Shown: one piece after another, positions 1 to 12,500 of the stretch
How positions within the stretch are numbered: the stretch's first letter is position 1
Layout of the letters: every line of letters starts with the position of its first letter
Origin: Diploscapter coronatus
Lineage: Eukaryota; Nematoda; Chromadorea; Rhabditida; Rhabditidae
Assembly (NCBI GenBank): GCA_964036155.1
Contig: OZ038422.1
Location: 4,487,201-4,551,200, forward strand
Reading direction: 5' to 3'
DNA: 64,000 nt
Program-made: the position numbers and the translations under genes
The notes under the pieces: model-generated
Database searches by the model: none
What the model was told of the DNA's origin: nothing
What the model saw: only the letters and a program-made list of their open reading frames with translations

Positions 1-584
1 ATCTAGAAATTATTTTACCTGTTCATATGCTATAAGCTTTCTCAAGTATTCTATGGTAAAAATGAATTATTTATGATGATCAATTAAAATAATACTGTAA
101 GCATAAATTGGAATATTGCATAGAGCAGACCAAAATAGGACTGCGAAAGAAACACCGAAATGTCATGACAAATCACAATGCAGCTTTGGATATACACAAA
201 TGTAAGAGGATGTGATATATCATTTGAAGAAAATGCTAATTCAAGACTAGTTTTCAGGTCGAAACAAATTTGAATGATAAATGGCACGATAAATACTCAC
301 TTGATTGTGATGATAGAAGTTCGATAAATAAATTAGGAAGGAAGGAATTGTGCTGAGGATAATTCAGGAATCTCGTAACTTCAAAACTTAGAGAGACAGA
401 ACGCAAAAGTTAGATAACGATTTTGATTTGAAGTCCCTCCTAATCCTGTCATATTTTATCGAGCCTCGAGGTTGCAAGATTTCCGAATACCTTGTTGAGC
501 AGGAATGGCAAAGGAAGCCCAAGAATAGTTAGATAAAGTCAAGGTTTCGGAGATATAATGATAAATTAATTAATGATTATTACT
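1..584. other. Region 3' of the homeobox gene
   Basis: This stretch is AT-rich and holds the presumed 3' untranslated region and flank of the homeobox gene, which runs leftward. I see no open frame with coding character, no tRNA and no repeat. No perfect AATAAA is present on the minus strand close to the stop codon, so the poly(A) site cannot be placed. Confidence 0.5.
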
Positions 585-3001
585 TCAATTCTGCTCGTTT
601 TGATTTGTGGAAGAAGAAGGAGACGGCGTTTCTGAAGATCGCTTCGACGAAGAATCGCCTCCTGCATTGGATGGACCATTTGCGTCCGTCTTCATGCGCT
701 TGTGCTTCGTCCGACGGTTTTGAAGCCACACCTTCACCTTGAATTAAATTAATCAGGTGTAAAATTTAAAAAGTTATTATGATAAATGATGATGCACCAT
801 GAAGAAATTATCAGCTTGTCTTAAATTAGGATTTGGCATTTGATTTTCTAACTCGAGCCAAAAATGAATATTTGCTTCGATTTTGTTTCCAAAGATTATG
901 AAATTTTTGGTCCAACATCACTAAGCAAATTGTATAGCTGTTCTATAAAATGATGATGCTCTCGATTTCAATGTTTCATTACGAATTCACTCGGCTAGGC
1001 ATCGAGTGTCTAATTTCGTGTCATTTTCATGGAAGTATCAATTAGCCGTGTCCAAACTCCCACAGTCTACCTTCATTTCCTCTATTGGGTCTATTTACTC
1101 TATTTACCTACATATTGTCTATGTCAATGTCTTCACACTGCCTCACTGGCTCTAGATGGGATGTTTGCATAGATGGATATAATAGCACTTGACTGGGGAT
1201 GATACACACAATCAACGGGAATTGGCTGCCGAATCAGTAGAATGAGGATGAACTGGGAGATTGGGTTACTCAAGGTCTTGTCCAACAGAAGCTGCAGCAG
1301 AATGAGCCATTAGTTGACTAACAGTCTGCTACAAGCAGAAGGAAATGGCCTTTGTCAACTCAGGTTAATCCAAATGATGAGCGCAAATATGGGAATTAGC
1401 ACGAGAAACAATGAAGTTGGCAAGAATATGTCTAGGATAAGAGAAAATGGTTGGATAAAATGCTTCTTGAGTGCCAAATTTCACAACATTTTTGACGACC
1501 GAACGCCTCCGGCGATTCGAATTTTTTCCTATAGTGAACAATTAAAAATTGTAAACCTTATGTCATAAAGACACATGACATATTCGAAATAGAATAATGA
1601 AGAGTAGAGCACGAATTCTTTTTTTTTTCATTTTTAAAATATTTCTTGTATCATGATATCTTGCTGTTTACAATATGCCATCAATACAAACCTAGGGAGC
1701 ATTTTCGTTTGGACTAAAATAAGCTATAGGGGGAGGTAGTACGAGCGAATTCATAGTTATGATATCGGTTCGCAACCATGCAAATTTTTATCAGTTGCAG
1801 GTTTGAAGAGATGAATTTGTTAAGAAAATATATTGAGGGTACAAGTATCAAGGGTTTTCTGGCATCGTCCTCTCTAGATCTACATCAATATAGATTTTTA
1901 CTGAATTCAAAAACCGAAAATTTTTCATAAAGCCGATTTTTAAAAACCGCTGCTGTACCTGTGTTTCAGTGAGCCCTAATCTGCTGGCCAATTGTTTCCT
2001 CTCCGTGCCAACAATGTAGTGATTTCCCTCGAAGGCCTTTTCCAATTGGACGAGTTGTGCAGGAGAGAAGGCTGTTCGAATTCGTTTGTTCTTCCGAAAC
2101 GGCTGCAGAAACAGACCGGCTGCTACTTCTCCTGAAAATACGAATGAGATTGTCGTTTTTGATTTGAAGGTTAGTTTTGTTCTGTGAAATTTCATTTTAA
2201 ATGCGCACTGTCATGATCATTGCAGAAGGATATTTCTAGGAGTTTGATTAGAAAGTATAAATATATTGGCAAATATCATTGTCCTATTTTTAAAGGTTTA
2301 TTAATGTCAGTTTACTGTACTAAAAATCGTCCGAAGATTCCTTCCTACCCATTTCAGCTTTTTAAATCGTCAAACATTTCATCCCATTGACTTTCAAGTT
2401 ATTTTTTGACTCTTGAAAAGCAAAGTAATTTTCCCGAAAATGATTCCTCTAACATGTTTTCGTTGTGCAAAAAATCTCTCGACAAAATTGTTTGAGAATC
2501 GGCGAAGTCATTGTCTCGATGATGAAAGGGAATGAAGAAGAAAGAAGAGAGGAGAGACTGTTACCGTAATCTGTAGGGAGAAAGCAGCGCATCGATTGGA
2601 AGTCAGAAAAATGCACTGGTAGTGATACAAACATTTAGAAACAAAATCTCAATAATGACTTTGGATAGGGAAATATAATCAACTATCAACTTGAAAAGGT
2701 TCCCATAGCTGTCAAGCGAAATAGTGTAGGAAAAGAAATCCTACCCGACCTAACCCTACTCCACTAGCTCTACATTATTTCGTAATACCGGCTACTTGGA
2801 CATATTTTCAAATGGTCCACTTAGCTACATTTGAGTTTGTATGTAGCTGTACATGAAAGATTTGTTTTCAACAAGTAAGAACCTACCGAAATTTGAAGCT
2901 GTTGATTGCTGCATCAATTCGAGGAGTTGCTGGTTCCAAAACCGTGTTTGATTCAGAGCCGAGTCACCCATTCCGCACAGAAATGGGTTTGTTGATGCCA
3001 T
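585..3001 (-). CDS. ceh-2: EMX/CEH-2-type homeodomain transcription factor
   Basis: DNA-binding homeobox protein of the empty-spiracles (EMX) class, acting in the nucleus; in nematodes the class member is CEH-2. Coding exons: 2887-3001, 1959-2131, 585-737 (441 bases, 146 residues; phases agree). The homeodomain begins [19 protein letters not shown], and its NHYIVG plus [15 protein letters not shown] are EMX hallmarks. The domain is split between Gln and Val of TQ/VKVW by a 1.2 kb intron. Helix 3 reads [14 protein letters not shown], with Leu where Phe49 is nearly invariant. The tail is Ser-rich. The start ATG at 3001 directly follows a TTTTCAG acceptor, suggesting spliced-leader trans-splicing or an untranslated first exon. 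The protein is shorter than I recall for CEH-2, so upstream coding exons remain possible. The last acceptor is AAG rather than CAG. A 6-base micro-exon at 2565-2570 would also keep frame. Confidence 0.82.
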
Positions 3002-4165
3002 CTGAAAATATTCCAGTTCAGTGAGTGTAAAAACGACATTCATTTATACTGTAGTTTAACAGTTTCTGTTTAAAAGCTCCAGAAACTACTACAGACCTTA
3101 GAGTCAGGGGATAAAAATATTTCAAGAGTTTTTAATTACTTATCTCTGAACTTTCAAAGATAATGAAAGTGATAGACATTTGCAAAATTTGTTTCGTACA
3201 ATTTCTAAAAATAAATGTGTGAGCTTATAATTGGGATGTGGACACTCATTAGAACAATTAGTAATTTAAACTTATCAAGGGAATTTCATAGCAACGTAAA
3301 GGTATTCGTAAACATGGACTTCGGACAGACTAATAAGACAATTAGAGGAGGAATTGATATCTTTACGTAGCTAATGGAATTAAGCTGTACGATTTGCCGC
3401 TAATTTTAGAAGATCATGCTTGTAGCCCTAGTGGAGTGTACATATCTTGTGACAATTCACGAAAGTATGAGGCTATTGAGATCTGTCTGATTCAACTGAG
3501 CAAAATTTCATTACTTTCAGAAAGAAAGTAAAAGACTTTCAATAAAGATGCTTCAAATTTGCAGATGGAGTACTACTTTTCTACATGTAAATTTGCAAAG
3601 TTTACCTGAACATGTGGTAGGAGGACATCGAAATATGAAAGAGTTTGCGCAATTGGTTGCGATGAGTCCGCCAAATCACTGCTTTCAGATTTGCCGGCTA
3701 GAGATTCGACCAATCTCTCAACAGAAAAATTCAGCGACATTTTTACGGCTTACAAAGTCTTCTTTTCTTCGTTCCAAAGTCGAGACTACAGTAGTAAACT
3801 GAAAGAAAACCATTTCAAAATTTATGTGAGGAATAAATTCATCAAGGAATAACGAGTCAAGGCTGGATAGCAATGTCATCATTTCGACAAATTAATAATG
3901 ACTTTGTTAGCGGCACAAATAGGGCTGTCACGAAGTGAACATTTAAAAATTTCGAGATCGAAGCCGAGAAGACGTAAAAATGCCCTATTCGAAATCGAAA
4001 ACGAAGTTGCTTCGATCCTCCGAAAACCTCCAGAGTTTTCTCATTTCGTAATCGAAGTTTCTTGACAACCCTGGTGGTCACAAATTATGATAATAAAGCA
4101 AGAAAAAGTGAAGTTAGTAGATCAAATAAAGTCGACACGGTATGTCTTGTAAATTTGACGATTGT

Positions 4166-4189
4166 ATGCTAAATGCTAAATGCTAAATG
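4166..4189. repeat. Heptamer repeat ATGCTAA x3
   Basis: Three perfect tandem copies of a 7-base unit in the intergenic region. A simple sequence with no evident role. Confidence 0.8.
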
Positions 4190-4648
4190 AATTGTCGAAT
4201 TGTCTTTATCGTTGTCCGAAAGCCGCTCAGGTAACAATTGGAGAGGCGGGGCCTGCGCGTTTGCAAGCGACACAGGAAACAGACGAATTTCTCTCATTGG
4301 TTGGATGAGAGAACGGAGGAAAAACGAGAATGTAAAGAAGGATAAATAGAGAAATAGTGCAAATGGAAGAAACAGAATAATTCAAATTATGAAACGATGC
4401 TTTATTTCGGGTTCGTAACAAAATCAACTTCCAAAATATATAAGCAGTTCTGAAAAATAGCACGGAAACAGCGAATTGTTGCAATATATACTATTCGAGA
4501 AAATTTCATCAAAATGTCGGGGATCGATGTCTGAGGGCGCCGAGGAGGCATTGGCTGATCTTAAGCGTGGAAAGTTAGATTTTGGCCGGTAGCAGAGGAT
4601 ATTCTTGGATCTTTTCAATGCCGTATTCTGAGAGGGGTACCATCCACG

Positions 4649-4664
4649 GTGTGTGTGTGTGTGT
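4649..4664. repeat. (GT)n microsatellite
   Basis: Short dinucleotide run in intergenic DNA, likely length-polymorphic. Confidence 0.85.
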
Positions 4665-6570
4665 TACAAAGTTTTTCTCGGGCGTAGCTTCAACCTCAGA
4701 GCCTAGTGCCGACGAACTCATGCATAAGAATTCTCTTTGAAGTGTGACAAGCCAGGGCGGGTCTTGGTTATATTTTCTGGAATTCTGGCAATTCACAAAT
4801 ACTATCAAATACACATGTAATTAATTTATATAATTCATACACTATCACTTTCTACTTGCGAAATTTTGTTCAATTGCTCAATTTGTCTCAATCTCCGCTA
4901 TTTTTCATAATATTTTACCATCAAAATAAATAGTCTCATTTCTCCATAATATAATTATTGCGTGTGTATTGGGTGCGTTTACCTGTCGTTGAATTCCAAT
5001 CTCTTCCTCTGCTCGTTTTATCTCCCTCTATTTTCCGCTGTTATTCCCCTCAATCTCGGACAGATCGGCTTACAAAACGAAGAGGAATCCATGCTTCTCG
5101 AAGCTAAACGAAGCAACCCATTTATCCAATTCCAAATAATAGCCCCTACCTTTCTCCTTCATCTCTCGAACCTCTTCAAAGGATTACACTATCTCATCAT
5201 CTGCTTCTTTTTAGTTTCTTCAAGGCAACAGACTGTCTCATATCATGTCGTGTATAAGCCACTTCTCGCATTGTTAGAGAGGAATTCAGCCAAATAAATA
5301 TGGCATTAGCCGCGGGAGGAGAGGGAATTCCAATGCAGATACTGTAGCTGAATGATGAAGAAGCGAGGAATATTTTGGGAACAAATTCGTGACCAATTAT
5401 TTTATCCGAGGAATTTTTGATGATAATTGAAGAATTCATATGCGCATCAAATAAGAATATTTTTGCCGAATTCTGGAAAATTTGCAAATGTATGAATGAT
5501 TCCAGTTTTTGATGATATGATGCATTGTCGAAATCGAACTACGTGCAAATTTCAGAAGCAGCATTCTTTAAAATAACTTGAATAAATTCGACACTTATAT
5601 AAAAATCCTCTCGTCTGACACATGCAGTTTGCATCATCAGTTACCTTTTCCTCCAGCAACAAGCAGGTGTTTGCATATTTGCATGTTGTGTGTGTGCTGT
5701 ATGCGCGTGTTTTCTGCCAGGTTTGTTTAAGTTTTCTGTTAGCCTGACAATAATGAGGCAGATAATGGGTAACTCGATACTCGCAATCAACCAAATCAGA
5801 GCAAATCACTGAATTATTGAGGCAAGTGGGAGGTAATGGAGAACAAATGATACAAAATCGAGTAGTTTTTTCCTAGAATTTGACATAAATAGATATAAGA
5901 ATATTAAGAAAAAACGAAACATTTTTGTGTCATAGGAGAAAAATGATCTCTTCACGTTTGTGATTACGAGTAGGAATTTTCTTCACTTTGCAAATTAAAA
6001 TTAAACAAACTTAGTCTATTTATTGTATTATTTGCTGTACCATTTCGTATCGAGGAGGAAAAATTAGAAGATTTCAAGTTATCTATTGTGATTCTCTTGA
6101 TACGAGGAAAAAATCGAACACGTCTCAGAAAATATTTTTTTGTAAAATGTTTATTGTAAAATCATAAAGTAATGATGATGAACAATTATTTGATTGGGTC
6201 AGTTTTTTTATATCCGTTACTCACCGGAAAGCGACTAAAAGAAGCAATCATTTGAGTTAAATAATCCAACTGATTACCGAAACTGCAAAGCGAATTGAAT
6301 ACAAAAAGGCGATTTGAGAGAAGAATGAGATCAAACTGAATGTGAATAAGCGAGATTAAATTGCAGCAAAATCGAGATCATTTTGAAAATCTAGGATTAG
6401 AAAAAATCGATAACTCATTAATATTGTGTATTGAAAGCCGTAGAAATTTGGTGAGATTAGAAGAAGTTGATCAACATTGCACAAATTATGGCAAGAACAG
6501 GCTATGATACAAGTATTATGCATATTTTCTAGTGCATATAGAAATAACACAATGATAAATAAAAAATCAA

Positions 6571-9500
6571 TCAATAAGCAGTATTGATCGTCTTCAGGAA
6601 TTCGATAGCTTCTTTGTCCTCTTTGCGACTCGTAAGCACTTCCACGATGTCTTTGCCTGAACACATGGATTCGGATATTCTATTGAAGAAGAGAAGTATT
6701 CTTCTTTTCACTTGTCTTTGTACGTTGTTTTTTCGAAAATTCAAAAATCTTACTATTTGAAACCGGCTGAATAAGAATGAGATTGAATTGTCGTAGCGTC
6801 GTTCCGCCAGAAGCTGCGAATCCAGGAACCTGCAAATACAACTTGCTTTCCAGTAATGACTATGCAAGATTTACATCAGCTAATTCCAAGAAGGCTTCTC
6901 CTGCAAAATCATTCGATCGTAAGTAGTCGTGGTCCATCACTGTAAAATGGATCATAGCGCAAGGCGCCAACTTCGGAGGAATTTGGCTAAAAACGATTTG
7001 CTTTAGAAAATGTTTAGTTGGTTGAGCATGATGCGAAAATTTAAATGAACGAATTGAGTTCATGACAAATAATGTCTTCGAGAGCAATTTCAAACTTACA
7101 ATTCAAACGTTTCATCGAAGATCGGGTTGAGCGTTTTGCTGACTACTTTCGTTTTGGCGACTGCGACATTTGGATATCGGAATCGAGGAATCAGCTCGAT
7201 GACCACAAAGGGATCCGACAGTCCGTTGGAATCCAGTGGAATGATCTGTTTGGCTCCAATAACTGAAATTTTTAATATTCGAATATTTTGAAGATGCGAA
7301 ACATTGTTTTTAGCTAGAATTTAATAGTCATGAGTTTTGAAAAAGAAAGATTAAACCAGAACGATTTTCTAGGACTATTCAGAGTATTAATGGAATTTCC
7401 TCAAACAGTCAAAATAGGTAGAAAAATATTATCGGTTAAAAATCTGACCATCAAGAACGAGAGTCTGCGAGTTAATGTTGTAGTAGGCCCGCACGTTGAG
7501 AATCCCGTATTTGCATTCGCTGACTTCGTTCTGCAAAGTCTGCTTATTTTTATTTTTATTTTGAAAATCAAGCTCTACAACATTCTATTTGAATTTTTGC
7601 ATGTCAGACTGATACAAATTGTGGAAATTTAGAGATTTTAGTAATTACACATGAAAGCCAATCTGTCAGCAATGATACTTGAATGTTTTATATCTATCTC
7701 TCAAATGATGAAAGGTTATTTGAAATTTTGCTGTTTATGAAATGTCTAGAACATCTCAAGGCAAGGTTTCCATGCTCGAAGCTAACAATGATGATATTTT
7801 TGCGGTTATGAAGTTTCACAAGACGTCACGAAATGTAAGAATAAAGCGCAGATCCCAATTTCTTCACATCTGGGATCTTTATGAAGTGGAAATAAGTAAA
7901 ATGATTAGTCGTCATAATGCATGTATTAGGCCAGATAGGGTGTTCATCTAGGTACTATAGACTAAGATTGTGCAGATATCAATCTTTCAGAGAATTTTGA
8001 TGATTGATTGAAGGGTAATATGTTCTTATTGCTCATATTTCTGTTCAATCATCAAAATCTCATCATTCCCTCTACGGTTATGTGACTTACGAAAACTTCA
8101 TATTCAGCAATTGCCTAAACACAAAATGGTCCATTGGAAAGACAATTGAATTCATCAAATTATGCAACCTGTAGAAACTGTCTTTAGAGAATTCTAGACA
8201 CTAATCTTATCACCAGATTGCACATTTCTTTGAATCCACCAGAAAGAGTTAGGGAAAATGAACGTTTTACGTGTAGTTTAGTGATTATTTCGTGGAGACT
8301 ATCACTAGACCCGTGACATGTATTGGTTGATACCATTTGTGATAGTTAAAGTGATAGTATGAAAGTTCCATGCCGGTGTTTGCAAACCTGTTGTTTTAAG
8401 AGATCCTTGTAGTATTTTTCGATCAATTGTTCTGTGGGCGTTTGGTTCAATGTCAGCATTTTGACAAGCTTCTGAAAGCCTTCTTTGATCAGGTAAATTT
8501 TTCAAATCAAATTACCACGTGGTCTGGACTTGTTTCCAGAACTTCAATCGACAACCCTTTTCCACCTGCGTGGAAGAAGTCCACCAGGACATGCCAAGCT
8601 TCAAAGAGACGATGATAGAAGTTTGGTTCCATCTGAAGGGAAAATTCTCGAATGCCTTTTTAGTTACAAAAATACCCCAGTGTTCTCTTCAACACACTCC
8701 TTCAGTAATCGTACGACGATTCTGACTTGAGCTGACATAACCCGTTGGAAGTTTTTGTGGAGAAGATTCTTGTGTACGGCAGATAATTCCATGTCCAGCT
8801 GAAATGATAAAGGAATGATATTTTCAACTTCTTCAAGCATTGCCATTGAAAGCTTATACGCACATATATATTATTTTCAATTTTTACCATGTCAGTGAGT
8901 GGCTTTAACGATTCTTCAACTGGCTGAGCAGCAGGACTCCAAGCCAGGTGGAAGATGTGCTTCTTCATTTGAGGGATAAGCCGATTGGCCAGATAAGCGA
9001 TTATTTTATCGATGTGCTGAGCGACTGTTGAGTCGCATTGCTCCAATCGTGTTTCCAACTCCGCTTTGAAAGTAGGAGCTCCCTGAAATAACTTCTTCTT
9101 TTCCAAGTGAAAATATGAAGCTGGGATTGCTGGAAGGGGTATTTAGATTCAACCAAACTGACCATTCCATTCCGTTCGTATGCAATTGCCAAATCGTCCA
9201 AATGGAGTTTGTCTTGGACCATTAGACTCCTTCGGACCTGCTCACAATTGTTAATTGCTGTGCAGAGCATTTGCAGGAGTTGGGATGGAACAAACACGTG
9301 CAACTCTGGAGTGAAGCCTTCAGCTTCCAAATTGCTAATTATCTGAAAAGAACATTTGAGAAACGAATGAAATTTATCTGTACCTTTTGGGTGTAGACGG
9401 TGACAATCTCGCAAAGCAAATCGACGAGCTGCTTCGTGTAGTCAAGTTTGAGTCCCAAATCACTGACGTCGACCCTTTCCCAAGCTGTCAGAATCTGTTC

Positions 9501-12500
9501 GACGATGTGGCAAACGTCGATGTGACTACTCGAATATCGCATGTCATTCATAGCGGTTGAGATCTGGAGTACACAACATAGGACTTTTCTCTCTCAGGAA
9601 TACTCACCGGCATATCCATTTGACAGCTCAGGGCGACTCGAGCAAGAGCCTTTTCTCTCGAAACGTCCAAGAATTTCTTCGTGCCTCTGTTGAAGATGGC
9701 GTACCAGTCAGACTCGTCTCGAACTCGGCTGAAATATCTAGATGACAAAGAAAGAGAGACGCAAATAGCCTACACTCTGTTCGCTAATCTGAAGTTTCGC
9801 AGCTCAACGAAGGCCATGTGGATTCGGATGAGATCGATCAAGTCCTCGTCGTTTGGTGGATCTTGATTCGCTGAGATCTTCATCTGTGACTTCAAATCTG
9901 TCTTCTTCTCTGACATCATTTCGGAGGTTACATATTCCGAGAGCTGGAATAAATTCGCGTTCAAAACTGATTGAGCAAATCATAACTCGCACCATTCGAT
10001 CAAATGTGGATAAAGTGAGCTGACTGTAGTCGAGTTTGGCGACGTCCTTGATGACCGAAGAGAAGTGGAGAAACTTACTGCATTGCTGGTTGATGTGAGA
10101 TAGCAGTTTGAGAAGCTCTTTGCAGGGATCATCATCCTGGACAATGTCCAATGTTCGATCGAAATAATCCTCAGCACTTTTCTGAAATGTAACTTTCAGA
10201 ATTACTTATCACTTCAAGACAAAAATACCGTGATCAGTGATTCCAAATGAGCGTGGAAGGGCCGTTTGTATGGCAGGTATTTCTGGTAGAACGGCGAATC
10301 TCGCAAACACTTCATGCACTTGATGAGACTGGCGAATTCTTCTCCGCTGTTCCTCTTCGTTGGTACGAACTTGGTTCGATGCTCAACCATCTGCTGTTTG
10401 CAGAATGCGTCAAATGACGCGAACGATTCTGACAGCATGTTCTCTTCTTCCTAAAAACAATGTTTCTTCGTCGTCGCATATCAGTTTCCAAAAAAAAATA
10501 CCTTATCCAGAGTCATGGGTTGCCACAACTCGATAATTCGCTGGAGTGTCTTGTAGAGCAGGGTAAATGAGATGTCGATGGTTATCATTGAATGAAAAGC
10601 CAACCAACGACTGAAAACAGCATGCATTTTATTCAGTTCCACTCGTTCGGAGAATCTTACCACATAGCAGTGTGGGCGTCTGTCAGATCTCCCTGAACTG
10701 CATGCTGTTTCAGGATGACTTCGGCCTTTTCAGGCAACTCTCCGTCCCACATTCGGACCGGAGCCCCAGTTTGACTGATCTCATAGAGGGCGAACTGCCG
10801 CATGAGCTCGATGTGCTCCCTCACATCCAGAAGGTCATCTTCCTCACCGCCAATTCTCTCTTCTTTTGTCGATAGCCACAGCTAAAATTGAGCTTTATCT
10901 TGATAGAATAGTTGGTTGTGGAACCTTCATCCTGACTTGACCAGAGACTTTGCTCTTTTCACTTCTGGGCTGTAGATGGAACCATTGCTCAATGCCATCA
11001 GGTGGGATGTCCTAGAATCAACAAACCCATAAAAGTCCAATTTACTCTTAACTTACGCAAAGATTCAGGTTCAGACTTCCGAGGAAGTCATCCGTCGACT
11101 CATCCGAATCAGCCCGAGCACTCTGAGTCACTTCCTTGAAATAACGACCCAGGCCCTGGAAAGGAAGCTCATTTCCTTTGGAGAAGGAGCTGCGTCAACA
11201 GACAAATAAAAAATGCATACTTTGAGTCCACCCGTGATTTGATTCAGAGAAGAAACTGCGTCCAAAACTGATTGCTCTTCGTCGTCGTGGTCCCTAAATT
11301 TTGAAGCACGGTTGTCAAATTGTAGAGACTAAAATGGAGGTTCAGAATAATAGTTTTCACTTACCAAATATCTATGTGGAAGCTGTCGGATTTGGGATCA
11401 TCCACGATGAACTGAAATTTCTCATTCCACCTGGGATTCAGCGTCTTCTTCTGCACAGAACTTGCTTTGATCAACTTGGCAGGAATTGTGCTGGTGTCAT
11501 GAGCCTGAAGATTCTTATGTGAAAATTTTGCGCATAGTTTTGGAGCTGCTCTTACTTTTACCTTCTTCTTGCTACCGACTTTTCGTCGGAACGAACCACC
11601 AAATCGATGCATCAGGTTGTCCTTCTTCGGCTAAAAGTATAAATTTAGAAACATCTTTCTTGTTTTCGTCCTCAACTTTCAGCTCCTTAGTCGATGATGT
11701 AAATTTGATATTGTCTAATTAGTTCACTCAGCATATCATTGTTTGGGTGTTCCTATTTTCAAAAAGATCTCATGCATCACGTAATGTGAGAAAATGAACG
11801 AGTTGTGTCTCATCGCAGAATAATTCCATCTGCAAAACGAAGACCAACCGAACTCGTTACTAATTCATTGCAAGCCCTCAAAACCTAACCCACTTTATAT
11901 TATTTCTCAGTGCGAAATTTGCGAAATACTATGCGGTCTTCGAAAAGTGCAAATGCGAGATATTTTGATAGAAAATCATAAACAAAAACGTCAAATTTCC
12001 GAAGTTAAAAACGACGAAAACAGCATGAAATGTCAGACTTAGAAGTTATATTTTGAGCCAATAGCTACAATTTTGTTCCTGGTATAATTGTTTTCACTTC
12101 TGGCTTGCTCAGATGTTGCTCCAAATAATGTATGGTCAGTCGTAATTTTGCAGGGTATGCCAAAATGTTTGAGCCAATCTAGCTCACAAAGGTTTAGATT
12201 TGCTGTCTGAAGTTCCGAAACACTTCTAAATTTGGTAAACAAAAACTTTAATTTCACAAGTATTATGATATAAGGAGGCTGAAAGTGATGTCAAAAATTT
12301 GAACACAATCGGATCTCGCTCATTTATTAAATCGGATTCGCGCAAAGACATTTGCCAAGCCCTGTGAAAGCCTACCGCCTGGTTTCTGGGTGATTTAAGC
12401 TCCTCATTGTTTGTGATGTCGATGTTCTCATTGGTCCTTTCTCTCTTCGAAGGCACAACTCCCATCATCGCGAATGGGTCACTAAAGCCGTTGACGTCTT

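Larger units (their letters stand above)
3002..6570. other. Intergenic region upstream of the homeobox gene
   Basis: About 3.5 kb between the homeobox gene start and the 3' end of the Munc13-like gene. It should contain the homeobox promoter, but no TATA box or recognised site stands out. It holds a short (GT)n tract near 4649-4664 and three copies of the heptamer ATGCTAA at 4166-4189. The longest frames here (for example 3548-3802 on plus and 4575-4814 on minus) lack splice signals or family motifs, and I do not call them genes. Confidence 0.45.

Noticed and set aside
12039..12257. Frame with an integrase-like string ([15 protein letters not shown]) in a Munc13-like intron
   Set aside because: The expected following G-x-x-F motif and any flanking retroelement parts are missing, and the frame is short. 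At most a very old remnant; not listed as a feature.
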